From Mucilaginibacter straminoryzae (GTDB taxonomy: Bacteria > Bacteroidota > Bacteroidia > Sphingobacteriales > Sphingobacteriaceae), in the NCBI RefSeq assembly GCF_022953055.1, contig NZ_JALJEJ010000011.1:78371-142370 (forward strand): a stretch of DNA of 64,000 nucleotides, given 5' to 3'. The notes under the pieces are model-generated. The model was given only the letters and a program-made list of their open reading frames with translations, was not told where the DNA came from and did not search any database. The stretch's first letter is position 1, and the number at the start of each line of letters is the position of its first letter. This document shows, in pieces, positions 9,059 through 17,375 of this stretch. Both the position numbers and the translations under genes were made by a program.

Positions 9059-9143
9059 AGTTATTGGGTTATTAAGTTATAGGTTATTGTTTCTTCAAAC
9101 AGATTCAATAACTCAATAACTCAATAACTCAATAATCAATAAC
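9059..9143 (+). repeat. Octamer-arm hairpin element, rpsG-fusA gap
   Basis: The 5' arm begins 4 bases after the rpsG stop with GTTATTGG, GTTATTAA, GTTATAG, GTTATTG (9060-9089). The 3' arm is CAATAACT three times exactly, then CAATAATC and AATAAC (9106-9143), ending 8 bases before the fusA ATG. The arms are complementary and can pair in several registers; the loop is about 16 bases. Confidence 0.85.
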
Positions 9144-9151
9144 AAAAGAAA

Positions 9152-11263
9152 ATGTCAAGAGATCTTAAATACACTAGAAACATTGGTATTGCCGCCCACA
9201 TTGATGCCGGTAAAACCACTACTACCGAGCGTATCCTTTATTACGCTGGTGTGAGCCACAAAATTGGTGAGGTACACGAAGGTGCCGCTACCATGGACTG
9301 GATGGCACAAGAGCAGGAGCGTGGTATTACCATCACATCAGCCGCTACTACCGTGTTCTGGAACTACCGTGGCAATAAATATCAGGTAAACGTGATCGAT
9401 ACTCCGGGACACGTGGACTTTACCGTAGAGGTAAACCGTTCACTGCGTGTACTGGATGGTCTGGTGTTCCTGTTCTCTGCTGTTGACGGTGTTGAACCTC
9501 AGTCAGAAACTAACTGGCGTCTGGCTAACAACTATAACGTACCTCGTATCGGTTTCGTTAACAAGATGGACCGTTCTGGTGCCGACTTCTTAAAAGTTGT
9601 TAAGCAAGTACGTGATATGCTGGGCAGCCACGCGGTGCCACTGCAAATCCCTATCGGTGCTGAAGATAACTTCAAAGGTGTGGTTGATTTGATCAACTTC
9701 CGTGGTGTGGTTTGGAACGAGCATGATAAAGGGATGACCTTTACTGAAGTGCCAATCCCTGACGACCTGGTTGCTGAAGCTACCGAGTGGAGAGAGAAAT
9801 TATTGGAAGCTGTTGCTGAGTATGACGATACATTGATGGAGAAATTCTTCGATGATCCGACTACCATCACCGAGCGCGAAGTATTGGACGCATTACGCCA
9901 GGCTACTTTAGCAGGTAAAATCGTTCCGATGACTTGTGGTTCTTCTTTCAAAAACAAAGGTGTACAAACCATGCTGGATTATGTAATGGAGTTGTTGCCT
10001 TCACCGGTTGATTCAAAAGGTGTTGTAGGTACTAACCCTAACACCGGCGAAGAAGTACTGGTTAAACCAGACGTAAAAGAACCATTTGCTGCATTAGCAT
10101 TTAAAATTGCTACCGACCCATTTGTAGGCCGTCTTTGCTTCATCCGTGTTTACTCTGGTAACCTGGAAGCCGGTTCATACGTGCACAATATGCGTTCTGA
10201 TAACAAAGAGCGTATCTCCCGTATCTTCCAAATGCACGCTAACAAGCAAAACCCTATCCCTAACGTAGGTGCAGGTGATATTGCTGCGGTAGTAGGCTTT
10301 AAAGATATTAAAACAGGTGATACCCTTTGCGACGAGAAAAACCCGATCGTTCTGGAATCAATGGTATTCCCAGAGCCGGTTATCGGTTTGGCTATCGAGC
10401 CTAAAACTCAGGCTGACGTTGATAAATTAGGTATGGCTTTAGGTAAACTTGCCGAAGAGGATCCAACCTTCCGTGTAAATTCTGATGAAGAAACCGGCCA
10501 AACCGTTATCTCTGGTATGGGCGAGCTTCACCTGGACATCATCATGGACCGTCTGAAACGCGAGTTTAAAGTTGAAGTTAACCAGGGCGCTCCGCAGGTT
10601 GCATACAAAGAGGCCATCACCGGCAGCGTACAGCATCGCGAGACTTATAAGAAACAAACTGGTGGTCGCGGTAAATTCGCAGACATCCAGGTGATCATTT
10701 CTCCTGCTGACGATAACAAAGAAGGTTTACAGTTTGTGAACGAAATTACCGGTGGTGCAATTCCTCGCGAGTTTATCCCATCTGTAGAAAAAGGTTTTGC
10801 TGCTGCCATGGCAAATGGTGTGCTGGCAGGCTATCCGTTAACAAGCTTAAAAGTACGTTTGATTGATGGTTCATTCCACGCAGTCGATTCAGATGCGCTT
10901 TCTTTCGAGATTGCCGCTAAATCTGCTTACCGCGAGGCTTTACCAAAAGCTCGTCCGGTACTTTTAGAGCCGATCATGAAAATCGAGATCCTTACCCCTG
11001 AAGAAAACATGGGTGATGTAATCGGTGACATGAACCGTCGTCGTGGCCAGCTGCAAGGTATGGATACCCGTAACGGTTCTCAGGTGATCAAAGCAATGGT
11101 ACCACTTTCTGAAATGTTTGGTTATGTAACTCAATTACGTACCATTACTTCAGGCCGTGCAACTTCAACTATGGAGTTTGACCATTACGAAGAAGCACCA
11201 CGTAACGTACAAGACGAAGTGGTTGCTAAATCTAAAGGTCGCGTTAAAGGCGCTATCGCTTAA
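9152..11263 (+). CDS. fusA: Elongation factor G
   Basis: 703 residues, the translocation GTPase. G1 is AHIDAGKTTTTERIL, the switch region ITSAATT follows, G3 is DTPGHVDF and G4 is NKMD. Domain IV (GGRGKFADIQ) and domain V (PEENMGDVIGDMNRRRGQ) are complete and in order. Third gene of the str operon. No tuf follows; after an octamer-arm hairpin the next gene is rpsJ. It is likely the canonical translational EF-G. Confidence 0.98.
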   Translation: MSRDLKYTRNIGIAAHIDAGKTTTTERILYYAGVSHKIGEVHEGAATMDWMAQEQERGITITSAATTVFWNYRGNKYQVNVIDTPGHVDFTVEVNRSLRVLDGLVFLFSAVDGVEPQSETNWRLANNYNVPRIGFVNKMDRSGADFLKVVKQVRDMLGSHAVPLQIPIGAEDNFKGVVDLINFRGVVWNEHDKGMTFTEVPIPDDLVAEATEWREKLLEAVAEYDDTLMEKFFDDPTTITEREVLDALRQATLAGKIVPMTCGSSFKNKGVQTMLDYVMELLPSPVDSKGVVGTNPNTGEEVLVKPDVKEPFAALAFKIATDPFVGRLCFIRVYSGNLEAGSYVHNMRSDNKERISRIFQMHANKQNPIPNVGAGDIAAVVGFKDIKTGDTLCDEKNPIVLESMVFPEPVIGLAIEPKTQADVDKLGMALGKLAEEDPTFRVNSDEETGQTVISGMGELHLDIIMDRLKREFKVEVNQGAPQVAYKEAITGSVQHRETYKKQTGGRGKFADIQVIISPADDNKEGLQFVNEITGGAIPREFIPSVEKGFAAAMANGVLAGYPLTSLKVRLIDGSFHAVDSDALSFEIAAKSAYREALPKARPVLLEPIMKIEILTPEENMGDVIGDMNRRRGQLQGMDTRNGSQVIKAMVPLSEMFGYVTQLRTITSGRATSTMEFDHYEEAPRNVQDEVVAKSKGRVKGAIA

Positions 11264-11271
11264 ATAAAAAA

Positions 11272-11322
11272 GGTTATTGAGTTATTAGGTTATTCAGCTT
11301 AATAACTCAGTAACTTAATAAC
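11272..11322 (+). repeat. Octamer-arm hairpin element, fusA-rpsJ gap
   Basis: The 5' arm is GGTTATTGA, GTTATTAG, GTTATTCA, starting 8 bases after the fusA stop. The 3' arm is AATAACTC, AGTAACTT, AATAACAA. The unit is the same GTTATTGA family as in the rpsG-fusA gap. The loop is only a few bases. Farther on, a CRGTGAAATCA motif occurs twice (about 11375-11401) before rpsJ. Confidence 0.8.
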
Positions 11323-11419
11323 AATAATCAGCTACCCAGTAATAAATAGCTCTTACAGGTAGTCAATTTTAAATCAGTGAAATCATCTTTATCGGTGAAA
11401 TCACAAGCAAAAAACAACA

Positions 11420-11725
11420 ATGAGCCAAAGAATCAGAATCAAATTGAAATCTTACGATTACAACCTGGTTGACAAATCAGCTGAGAAAATCGTTAAGACT
11501 GTAAAGCCAACCGGCGCTGTAGTAAGCGGACCGCTGCCTTTACCAACAGAAAAGAAAATCTTTACTGTACTGCGTTCACCACACGTAAACAAAAAAGCAC
11601 GTGAGCAGTTCCAACTTTGCAGCTACAAACGTCTGTTAGACATCTATAGCTCAAACTCTAAAACTGTAGACGCGCTGATGAAACTTGAATTGCCAAGCGG
11701 CGTTGAAGTAGAAATCAAAGTGTGA
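11420..11725 (+). CDS. rpsJ: 30S ribosomal protein S10
   Basis: 101 residues, complete: MSQRIRIKLKSYDYNLVDKSAEKIV, then the PLPLPTEKKIFTVLRSPHVNKKAREQF loop and a C-terminal beta strand. In most bacteria rplC follows directly; here a strong terminator begins 28 bases after the stop and rplC is about 12.9 kb away, so S10 belongs transcriptionally to the str unit. S10 is also the transcription antitermination factor NusE. Confidence 0.98.
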   Translation: MSQRIRIKLKSYDYNLVDKSAEKIVKTVKPTGAVVSGPLPLPTEKKIFTVLRSPHVNKKAREQFQLCSYKRLLDIYSSNSKTVDALMKLELPSGVEVEIKV

Positions 11726-11752
11726 TAGGACCGGAAGGTTCGAAATTATACA

Positions 11753-11792
11753 AAAGGCTATCCTGATTGATCAGGGTAGCCTTTGTTGTTTT
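11753..11792 (+). terminator. Strong intrinsic terminator after rpsJ
   Basis: AAAGGCTA-CCTGAT pairs with ATCAGG-TAGCCTTT with a single T-G wobble and a 2-base centre, followed by GTTGTTTTTG. It marks the end of the str-rpsJ transcription unit. Confidence 0.9.
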
Positions 11793-11804
11793 TGTGGGTT
11801 CAAA

Positions 11805-12353
11805 CTACCTTCTTATAGCCCAAACTTCCCTCATACTTTTTATATGTTCCTTTGTCGCAATATTAATTTCTTTCTTTGATAGTCCCATTTTTTTATATTT
11901 CGATTTTATAACATCTGTTAAAATTGTATTCCATTTAAAATCGAAACCTAAATCTGGTACTTCCAAAAGTACTTTATCTTCTTTTTGAGTGCTTGAGGGT
12001 TTATCTCCTGTTTTTCCGACTTGAAGAATGAAGCCACGAGATTGAATTATTCCTTCAATTAATGCATTTTCATTTTGTGTGTCAAAAACAATAGCAAAAG
12101 ATGTCTTCATAGGTTTCATGAATTCAATTGTTAGATAGATTTTTTTTCTATTCCAAATCGAGCTTGACCATCTAAATATTGCATCTCCAGGAGGTAAATT
12201 CCTATGCACGGAAATTAATTCTTTAATTTCTTGATGACCAAGCGGATCAATAATTAGTAAAGGGATAAATCTTCCTTCACCAATAACAGTTGAAGATAAA
12301 GCACCCTCGCCCACAACTTGAAATACGGGATGATCCCAATTTTTAATTTTCAT
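11805..12353 (-). CDS. Hypothetical protein, AT-rich gene pair (second gene)
   Basis: 182 residues, no family recognised. The sequence looks soluble, with a glycine-rich N-terminus, a central beta-rich part and a charged helical C-terminus (KSKYKKMGLSKKEINIATKEH). It overlaps the upstream gene at 12343-12909 by 11 bases, so the two form an operon reading toward the rpsJ terminator. Base composition is far more AT-rich than the neighbours, which suggests recent acquisition. Confidence 0.65.
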   Translation of the reverse strand: MKIKNWDHPVFQVVGEGALSSTVIGEGRFIPLLIIDPLGHQEIKELISVHRNLPPGDAIFRWSSSIWNRKKIYLTIEFMKPMKTSFAIVFDTQNENALIEGIIQSRGFILQVGKTGDKPSSTQKEDKVLLEVPDLGFDFKWNTILTDVIKSKYKKMGLSKKEINIATKEHIKSMREVWAIRR

Positions 12354-12909
12354 CTCCTAAATCTTTTATTAAAAACACTTCTAAAGTATCAGTGTGGTTA
12401 TCAACGTCTGAAAGCCTTAAAACATACTTTAATATGCGATTATTCATTAAAATATCGGATGGATATTGAAACACAAACCATTTAGATTCAGATGTTTTTT
12501 CTTCCAATGTTATGTTAGAAGAAAAAAGAGTAAGGCTTTTAGTTAGATCAAGTTTAAGGTCAGCTGGGCTATAATCGATAACGATATGTTTAACCTCGTT
12601 TTCGTTTCCGACATATTGGATCTCTAAATATGCAAGAAATGAATTTTTTAAAGTGGCTTTGTTACTAATGGTTACGTTGAACAATAGAAATCTTCTTCCA
12701 CTTTTTTTTTCGTCGCGGCTAAAGCTATTTATTAAATATAAAGTGAAGTTTGAGAGTTTGCTTAAATGCTCTTTTTTTGAAAGGCGATATGTTTTGCTGA
12801 AAATGCGATTGTAATATAAAGAACAGATTAACGAAAGACTGGATATTATTATCGAAATAATACTTAATTCGGTACTACTAAGATTGGTGATTTTTGAAAT
12901 AAGGCTCAT
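12343..12909 (-). CDS. Hypothetical membrane-anchored protein, AT-rich gene pair (first gene)
   Basis: 188 residues. One hydrophobic segment near the N-terminus (about 15-34, serine/isoleucine-rich) is followed by a basic region and a beta-rich domain that probably lies in the cytoplasm. No family recognised. The 60 bases at 12721-12780 contain only 14 G/C, against 33 at 13201-13260 in the next gene. The 215-base gap upstream (12910-13124) shows no gene and no clear promoter box. Confidence 0.65.
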   Translation of the reverse strand: MSLISKITNLSSTELSIISIIISSLSLICSLYYNRIFSKTYRLSKKEHLSKLSNFTLYLINSFSRDEKKSGRRFLLFNVTISNKATLKNSFLAYLEIQYVGNENEVKHIVIDYSPADLKLDLTKSLTLFSSNITLEEKTSESKWFVFQYPSDILMNNRILKYVLRLSDVDNHTDTLEVFLIKDLGDEN

Positions 12910-13124
12910 TGGCTAAATAAATGTCTAAATAAAAATAAGTAAAATAATTTGTTCTAATTCGGAATTATAGTCGTTTTACCCTGTTCGCCCACGAACAATA
13001 ACTGTATCAGTACCGGACAGTTTTTACTTGCAGTGTTTTTGTAATCATTTGTTTATGAGTTACTTATTAATAAGGTTTCGTTTTTGGTACAGTAAGCAGA
13101 CGGTTGTACACAACTTATTATCCT

Positions 13125-15497
13125 ATGCTTAAAAATTATCTCAAGATCGCGTGGCGTAACCTGCTTAAGAATAAGGTTTACTCGTTTATTAATGTAGTCG
13201 GGTTAGCGCTCGGTATGGCCGTGGCCATACTCATAGGCTTGTGGCTTTGGGACGAAGTATCCTTCGATCACTATTTCGAGAAGCACGACAGGCTGGGGCA
13301 GATCATGGTCACCCAAACATTTGACGGACACACCGGTACGCAAATGGCGGTTGCGGTACCCCTGCGCGACGAGTTGAAGACAAAATACGGCGGTGATTTT
13401 AAAGCGATAACGCTTGCCTCGTGGAATATGCCTTTTACACTTGGGGTAGGTGATAAGAAAATTGCACAGAAAGGGATGTATACCCAGCCGCAGTTACCCG
13501 AGATGCTGACGCTGAAAATGGTAAGGGGTAATATCAACAGTTTGAACGATCCTTCATCTATACTACTTGCAAAGTCCGTTGCAGACGCCCTTTTTAATAA
13601 CCTTGACGTGATCGGGAAAACCGTTAGGGTAAATAATAAATTTGATCTGAAGGTCGCAGGTGTATATGAAGATCTGCCCCATAATACCACCTTTTATGAT
13701 ACCAAGCTGTTAATGGCTTGGGATAAGTACCTTTCTGTTGAAGACTGGGTAAAACAGTCGGAAAAGGAGTGGGGTAACCACAGTTTCCAGCTTTTTGCAG
13801 AGCTGAACGATCATGTGGATTTTGATAAGGAAACACAGAAAATACGCGGTGCTATACATGGCAAGTTTAAAGAGGGTAACGAATGGCTGCTGGTTCATCC
13901 AATGGATAAATGGCATCTGTACAGCGAATTTAAAGATGGTAAAGTATCCGGTGGGCGGATCCAGTATGTGTGGCTATTCTCTATCATTGGTGTGTTTGTG
14001 CTGATGCTGGCCTGTATTAATTTCATGAACCTGAGCACCGCCCGTTCAGAGAAGCGTGCGAAAGAAGTGGGCGTCCGTAAGGCGATCGGTTCTTTACGCA
14101 GGCAATTAATAGCACAGTTCCTGAGCGAATCTATCCTGATTGCTGCATTGGCCCTTTTGGTATCAATGGTATTAGTGCTGGCCTTTCTTCCCACGTTTAA
14201 CACACTCTCTTCAAAACAAATTCAACTGCCTTGGTTAAATCCTTTCTTCTGGGGGATCTGCCTGGTATTCACTTTGGTTACAGGCCTGGTTTCAGGAAGC
14301 TATCCGGCATTTTATCTGTCGGGCTTCAATACCATTAAAGTACTGAAGGGAACTTTCAAGGCCGGGCGCTTTGCCGCGCTACCCAGAAAGGTGTTGGTTG
14401 TTTCGCAATTTACCGTTTCCATCACCCTGATCATCGGTACCATCATCGTGTTTAAACAGATCCAGTTTGCAAAGAACCGGCCTGTTGGCTATTCACGTGA
14501 AGGGCTGATCACGATTGACATGAATACGCCGGAGATACGCGGACATTATGATGCTTTAAGAGCAGATCTGCTGAAGACAGGCGCCGTGGAAAATATGGCA
14601 CAATCTTCCAGCCCGTCGACAGATGTATGGTCTAACCAGATTGGCTTTAACTGGAGAGGTAAAGATCAAACCACTAACCCGATTTTCGGCACCATTGCCG
14701 TTAGTCACGATTACGGCAAAACCATCGGCTGGAAAATTGGAAACGGCCGCGATTTTTCACGGGATTTTGCTACTGATACCGCTGCCTTGCTGATTAATGA
14801 AGCCGCCGCAAAATATATCGGCTTTAAGAACCCGGTAGGTGAAACTATTAAGTGGAATGATAAACCATATACGGTTATAGGCGTAATTAAAGATATGGTA
14901 ATGCAGTCGCCCTATTCGCAGGTAATGCCAACGGTTTTCAAGCTGGATTACAACTGGGCTAATCTCATCACCGTGAAACTGAAACCCACCATGCCATTAC
15001 GGGAGGCGCTAAGCAAAATAGAACCCGTATTTAAACAGTATAATCCGGGTAGTCCGTTCGATTTTAAGTTTACAGACGATGAATACAAGACTAAGTTCGC
15101 AGATGAAGAGCGCATAGGCAACCTTGCTACATTCTTTGCTATCCTTGCCATTTTTATCTCTTCGCTCGGCTTGTTCGGTTTGGCCTCTTTCGTGGCAGAG
15201 CAGCGTACGAAGGAAATTGGGGTACGCAAGGTATTGGGCGCTTCAGTGTATAATCTCTGGAGCATGCTTTCAAAGGATTTTGTTACCCTGGTAGTAATCT
15301 CTTGCCTTATCGCCATACCGATTGCCTGGTACTACCTGAGCGATTGGCTGAAAACCTACGAATACCGTACAGAGATCTCCTGGTGGATATTTATCATTGC
15401 CAGCTTCGGAGCCATGCTGATCACGCTGGTCACCGTAAGTTTTCAGGCCATCAAAGCAGCAATGGCCAACCCGGTAAAGAGTTTAAGGACAGAATAA
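13125..15497 (+). CDS. FtsX/MacB-type ABC transporter permease
   Basis: 790 residues from ATG at 13125; an in-frame TTG at 13104 is less likely because MLKNYLKIAWRNLLKNKVYSF is the usual family start. Layout: one N-terminal transmembrane helix (20-45), a MacB-like periplasmic domain, three helices around 285-420 (first FtsX domain, RSEKRAKEVGVRKAIGSLR), a second periplasmic domain, and three C-terminal helices (RTKEIGVRKVLGAS). This duplicated FtsX form is typical of Bacteroidota. No ATPase is encoded beside it. Closed by the terminator at 15521-15551. Confidence 0.92.
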   Translation: MLKNYLKIAWRNLLKNKVYSFINVVGLALGMAVAILIGLWLWDEVSFDHYFEKHDRLGQIMVTQTFDGHTGTQMAVAVPLRDELKTKYGGDFKAITLASWNMPFTLGVGDKKIAQKGMYTQPQLPEMLTLKMVRGNINSLNDPSSILLAKSVADALFNNLDVIGKTVRVNNKFDLKVAGVYEDLPHNTTFYDTKLLMAWDKYLSVEDWVKQSEKEWGNHSFQLFAELNDHVDFDKETQKIRGAIHGKFKEGNEWLLVHPMDKWHLYSEFKDGKVSGGRIQYVWLFSIIGVFVLMLACINFMNLSTARSEKRAKEVGVRKAIGSLRRQLIAQFLSESILIAALALLVSMVLVLAFLPTFNTLSSKQIQLPWLNPFFWGICLVFTLVTGLVSGSYPAFYLSGFNTIKVLKGTFKAGRFAALPRKVLVVSQFTVSITLIIGTIIVFKQIQFAKNRPVGYSREGLITIDMNTPEIRGHYDALRADLLKTGAVENMAQSSSPSTDVWSNQIGFNWRGKDQTTNPIFGTIAVSHDYGKTIGWKIGNGRDFSRDFATDTAALLINEAAAKYIGFKNPVGETIKWNDKPYTVIGVIKDMVMQSPYSQVMPTVFKLDYNWANLITVKLKPTMPLREALSKIEPVFKQYNPGSPFDFKFTDDEYKTKFADEERIGNLATFFAILAIFISSLGLFGLASFVAEQRTKEIGVRKVLGASVYNLWSMLSKDFVTLVVISCLIAIPIAWYYLSDWLKTYEYRTEISWWIFIIASFGAMLITLVTVSFQAIKAAMANPVKSLRTE

Positions 15498-15520
15498 TAT
15501 TTGTTAATTAATGTGTTGCG

Positions 15521-15556
15521 AAGGCTGCCACGATGTATCGGGGCAGCCTTTGTTTG
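15521..15556 (+). terminator. Intrinsic terminator after the ABC permease
   Basis: AAGGCTGCC pairs with GGCAGCCTT (9 bp) followed by TGTTTGTTT. It lies inside the upstream extension of the next open frame, which argues that the real start of that gene is the ATG at 15586. Confidence 0.85.
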
Positions 15557-15585
15557 TTTACGTAAAAAGCCTTACTTTTAAGTAT

Positions 15586-16053
15586 ATGCGAATTTGCCTA
15601 TTCCTTGTAATACTTTTAGGTTTTAGCTGTAGCCCTAATAAATATAGTGGTAAGTTTAGGGATCCGGCTAATAGTTCTGCATCAATTGCTGCCTTCAAAA
15701 GTTATGTCGCTAAAAATTTGCTTTATCCGGCTGTTGCACGAGAAAATGGTGTACACGGACTTATTATCGCATCGTTTAATGTAGATGAAAAGTCTCAAAT
15801 AAAAGCTGTACGGATCACAAAACCACTTTTTTCGGCTTGCGACGAAAAGGTGATTAGTTTGCTTAATCGGTATCCTGATAAACTTTCAGTGAGACCAGGT
15901 ACTTATAGCATTATGGTGGAATTTATGCTTTATATCGACGGGAAAAAGCAATACCACAGCACCGAGTTGAACAATACTGATAAATCACATTTGTTATTTA
16001 CACTTGTTAAAAAAGGCTCTGCTTCTACGGGTAAGATAACAATCGTTAATTAG
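15586..16053 (+). CDS. Lipoprotein with TonB C-terminal-like domain
   Basis: 155 residues from ATG 15586. The N-terminus has a lipobox (LGFSC), giving a predicted lipidated Cys15. The body (AVARENGVHGLIIASFNVDEKSQIKAVRITKPLFSACDEKVISLLNRYP) resembles the TonB_C fold, in which P-x-x-A-x-x-x-x-x-x-G is typical. The frame extends upstream to 15511 but that part lies in the preceding terminator. A partner in envelope protein interactions is inferred. Confidence 0.75.
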   Translation: MRICLFLVILLGFSCSPNKYSGKFRDPANSSASIAAFKSYVAKNLLYPAVARENGVHGLIIASFNVDEKSQIKAVRITKPLFSACDEKVISLLNRYPDKLSVRPGTYSIMVEFMLYIDGKKQYHSTELNNTDKSHLLFTLVKKGSASTGKITIVN

Positions 16054-16073
16054 CATTGAACAAGAATCGGCTG

Positions 16074-16226
16074 TTATTCACCCATTAACATTAACTGATC
16101 CGGGTAAAACAACTCACGCAGGTGGTCGCCGTCTGTTAAATCAACCAAAACCTGTCCTTCTATAATTTCTGCTACGTAACCGTTACCATTGGGCGTTGCT
16201 ACGTAATCGCCGGGTTTAAATTCCAT
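16074..16226 (-). CDS. Small KOW/SH3-like protein, 50 residues
   Basis: A 50-codon frame, MEFKPGDYVATPNGNGYVAEI then IIEGQVLVDLTDGDHLRELFYPDQLMLMGE, ending TAA. The FKPGDYVATPNGNGYV opening and following beta-strand pattern look like a small SH3/KOW-type barrel, comparable in style to the YodC-like protein at 45729-45935. Its ATG directly follows the T-run of a terminator-like hairpin, with no room for a ribosome-binding site. Convergent with the lipoprotein gene. Function unknown. Confidence 0.6.
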   Translation of the reverse strand: MEFKPGDYVATPNGNGYVAEIIEGQVLVDLTDGDHLRELFYPDQLMLMGE

Positions 16227-16260
16227 AAAAAAATCTTTCAGGTAACTACCCGAAAGATTT
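16227..16260 (-). terminator. Terminator-like hairpin abutting a start codon
   Basis: Read on the minus strand, AAATCTTTC pairs with GAAAGATTT (with an inner GGT/ACC pairing and a 4-base loop), and the T7 run ends at the base before the ATG of the 50-codon gene. It may terminate the gene at 16432-17217 or act as an attenuator for the small gene. Confidence 0.6.
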
Positions 16261-16311
16261 GAGTTTTGTTTTCTAACAATATGTTTTCAAAGTATTTGAT
16301 ACACCATTATG

Positions 16312-16362
16312 CAGATTCTTCCCGAAACTAGTTCGGGACGGGTCGCTTCGCTCTGAATGACA
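16312..16362. repeat. Decayed dispersed inverted repeat
   Basis: Contains AGATTCTTCCCGAAAC, GTTCGGGA, and GCTTCGCTCTGAATGACA. It is related to the element at 7867-7951 in the opposite orientation (TGTCATTCAGAGCGAAGC on the minus strand). It sits in the 205-base gap 16227-16431, which otherwise holds only the hairpin. Confidence 0.5.
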
Positions 16363-16431
16363 AATTTGATTGTTTTATTACTTTAGAGAGCCTTCTCGCT
16401 CCTCGTTACTCGCTCCCCGAACCTAAAAAGA

Positions 16432-17217
16432 TCAATACTCCGGCTTACCGGTAATTTCTTCCAGTTTATTACGTGCGGTTTGCAGTTCGCGGGCCAGTTT
16501 CTTTTCTTTCTCGTTCGCTTTTACCTTATAGGTTTTATATTCTTCGTCCAGCTCTTCGTACAGGCGAACACGGTATTTTGCTTCGCGGCTATAACTTCCG
16601 GAACGGACTATGACGATGGCTGCTACGGCGCCAAACGCCAGCACCAAACCCCACATCAAAGAATTGTATGACGACTTAGACATGTTAATGCCCAGTAAGC
16701 TGATGCTATCGCGATTATTGTTCGATTGGTCGAGCGTCTTTTGCTGCTCGTTAAGGGCGGTGTGCGTAGCTTTCAGGCTATCGTTAAGTGCTGCAACCTG
16801 GGTTTGCAGTGGGGTTATTTTCTTACGTTCAGCCTTAAGCGAGTCGGTCACACTTTTATAAAATGCGGCAAGCATGCCACGCTGATAGTTGTATGTTTTG
16901 CTAAGTAAAAACTGGTATTGCCCGTTCAGGCTGCGGTCGTTAGGTGCAACGGATGTAGTTTGAACCGGGGTAGTGTAGGGCCTTGGGTTAGTCGCGGCAG
17001 GAACCTGAGCTCCGGTTTGTGCTCCGGGCGCCGGTGTTTTAGCAACAGTTTTATAAGGATTTGCAGCAGGCTGTTGGGTAGCTGCAGGCTTTGGTTTTAC
17101 GTTAATGGTTTTGGCAGGCGCAGTAACCTTTTTTGTGGTGTCTTGCGCGCCGGCACTTAAGCTAATGGCTATTAAAGCAACAACTGGAAAATGTTTTAAA
17201 AGCAGCTTGTTAGTCAT
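16432..17217 (-). CDS. Secreted/anchored Pro-Ala-rich coiled-coil protein
   Basis: 261 residues: signal peptide (1-24, ending AGAQ), a low-complexity Pro/Ala/Thr linker (25-95), a helical segment (SLNGQYQFLLSKTYNYQRGML), a coiled coil (about 120-165), one transmembrane helix (about 188-206), and a charged C-terminal coiled coil (YEELDEEYKTYKVKANEKEKKLARELQ). This is a recurrent Bacteroidota layout without a known function. It may bridge periplasm and cytoplasm. Confidence 0.75.
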   Translation of the reverse strand: MTNKLLLKHFPVVALIAISLSAGAQDTTKKVTAPAKTINVKPKPAATQQPAANPYKTVAKTPAPGAQTGAQVPAATNPRPYTTPVQTTSVAPNDRSLNGQYQFLLSKTYNYQRGMLAAFYKSVTDSLKAERKKITPLQTQVAALNDSLKATHTALNEQQKTLDQSNNNRDSISLLGINMSKSSYNSLMWGLVLAFGAVAAIVIVRSGSYSREAKYRVRLYEELDEEYKTYKVKANEKEKKLARELQTARNKLEEITGKPEY

Positions 17218-17375
17218 GCGGTATAAAGTTAGTTAGCACTAAAAGCATTTCTGCATTTCAACGTAAACGCTATGCAGATGGTTCACTAAGTTAGCCATTC
17301 TAAGTTAATCGGTGGTAAAATAATGTAATTAAAAAGGTAAGCAGCAAATACTTTACTGGTGATTATATTAGCGGC

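Noticed and set aside
11805..12909. Defence system or toxin-antitoxin for the AT-rich pair
   Set aside because: No nuclease, ATPase or other defence motif is visible; only composition and pairing support foreign origin.
15511..15585. N-terminal extension of the TonB-like lipoprotein with several cysteines
   Set aside because: It reads through the terminator of the preceding gene; the lipoprotein signal starts at 15586.
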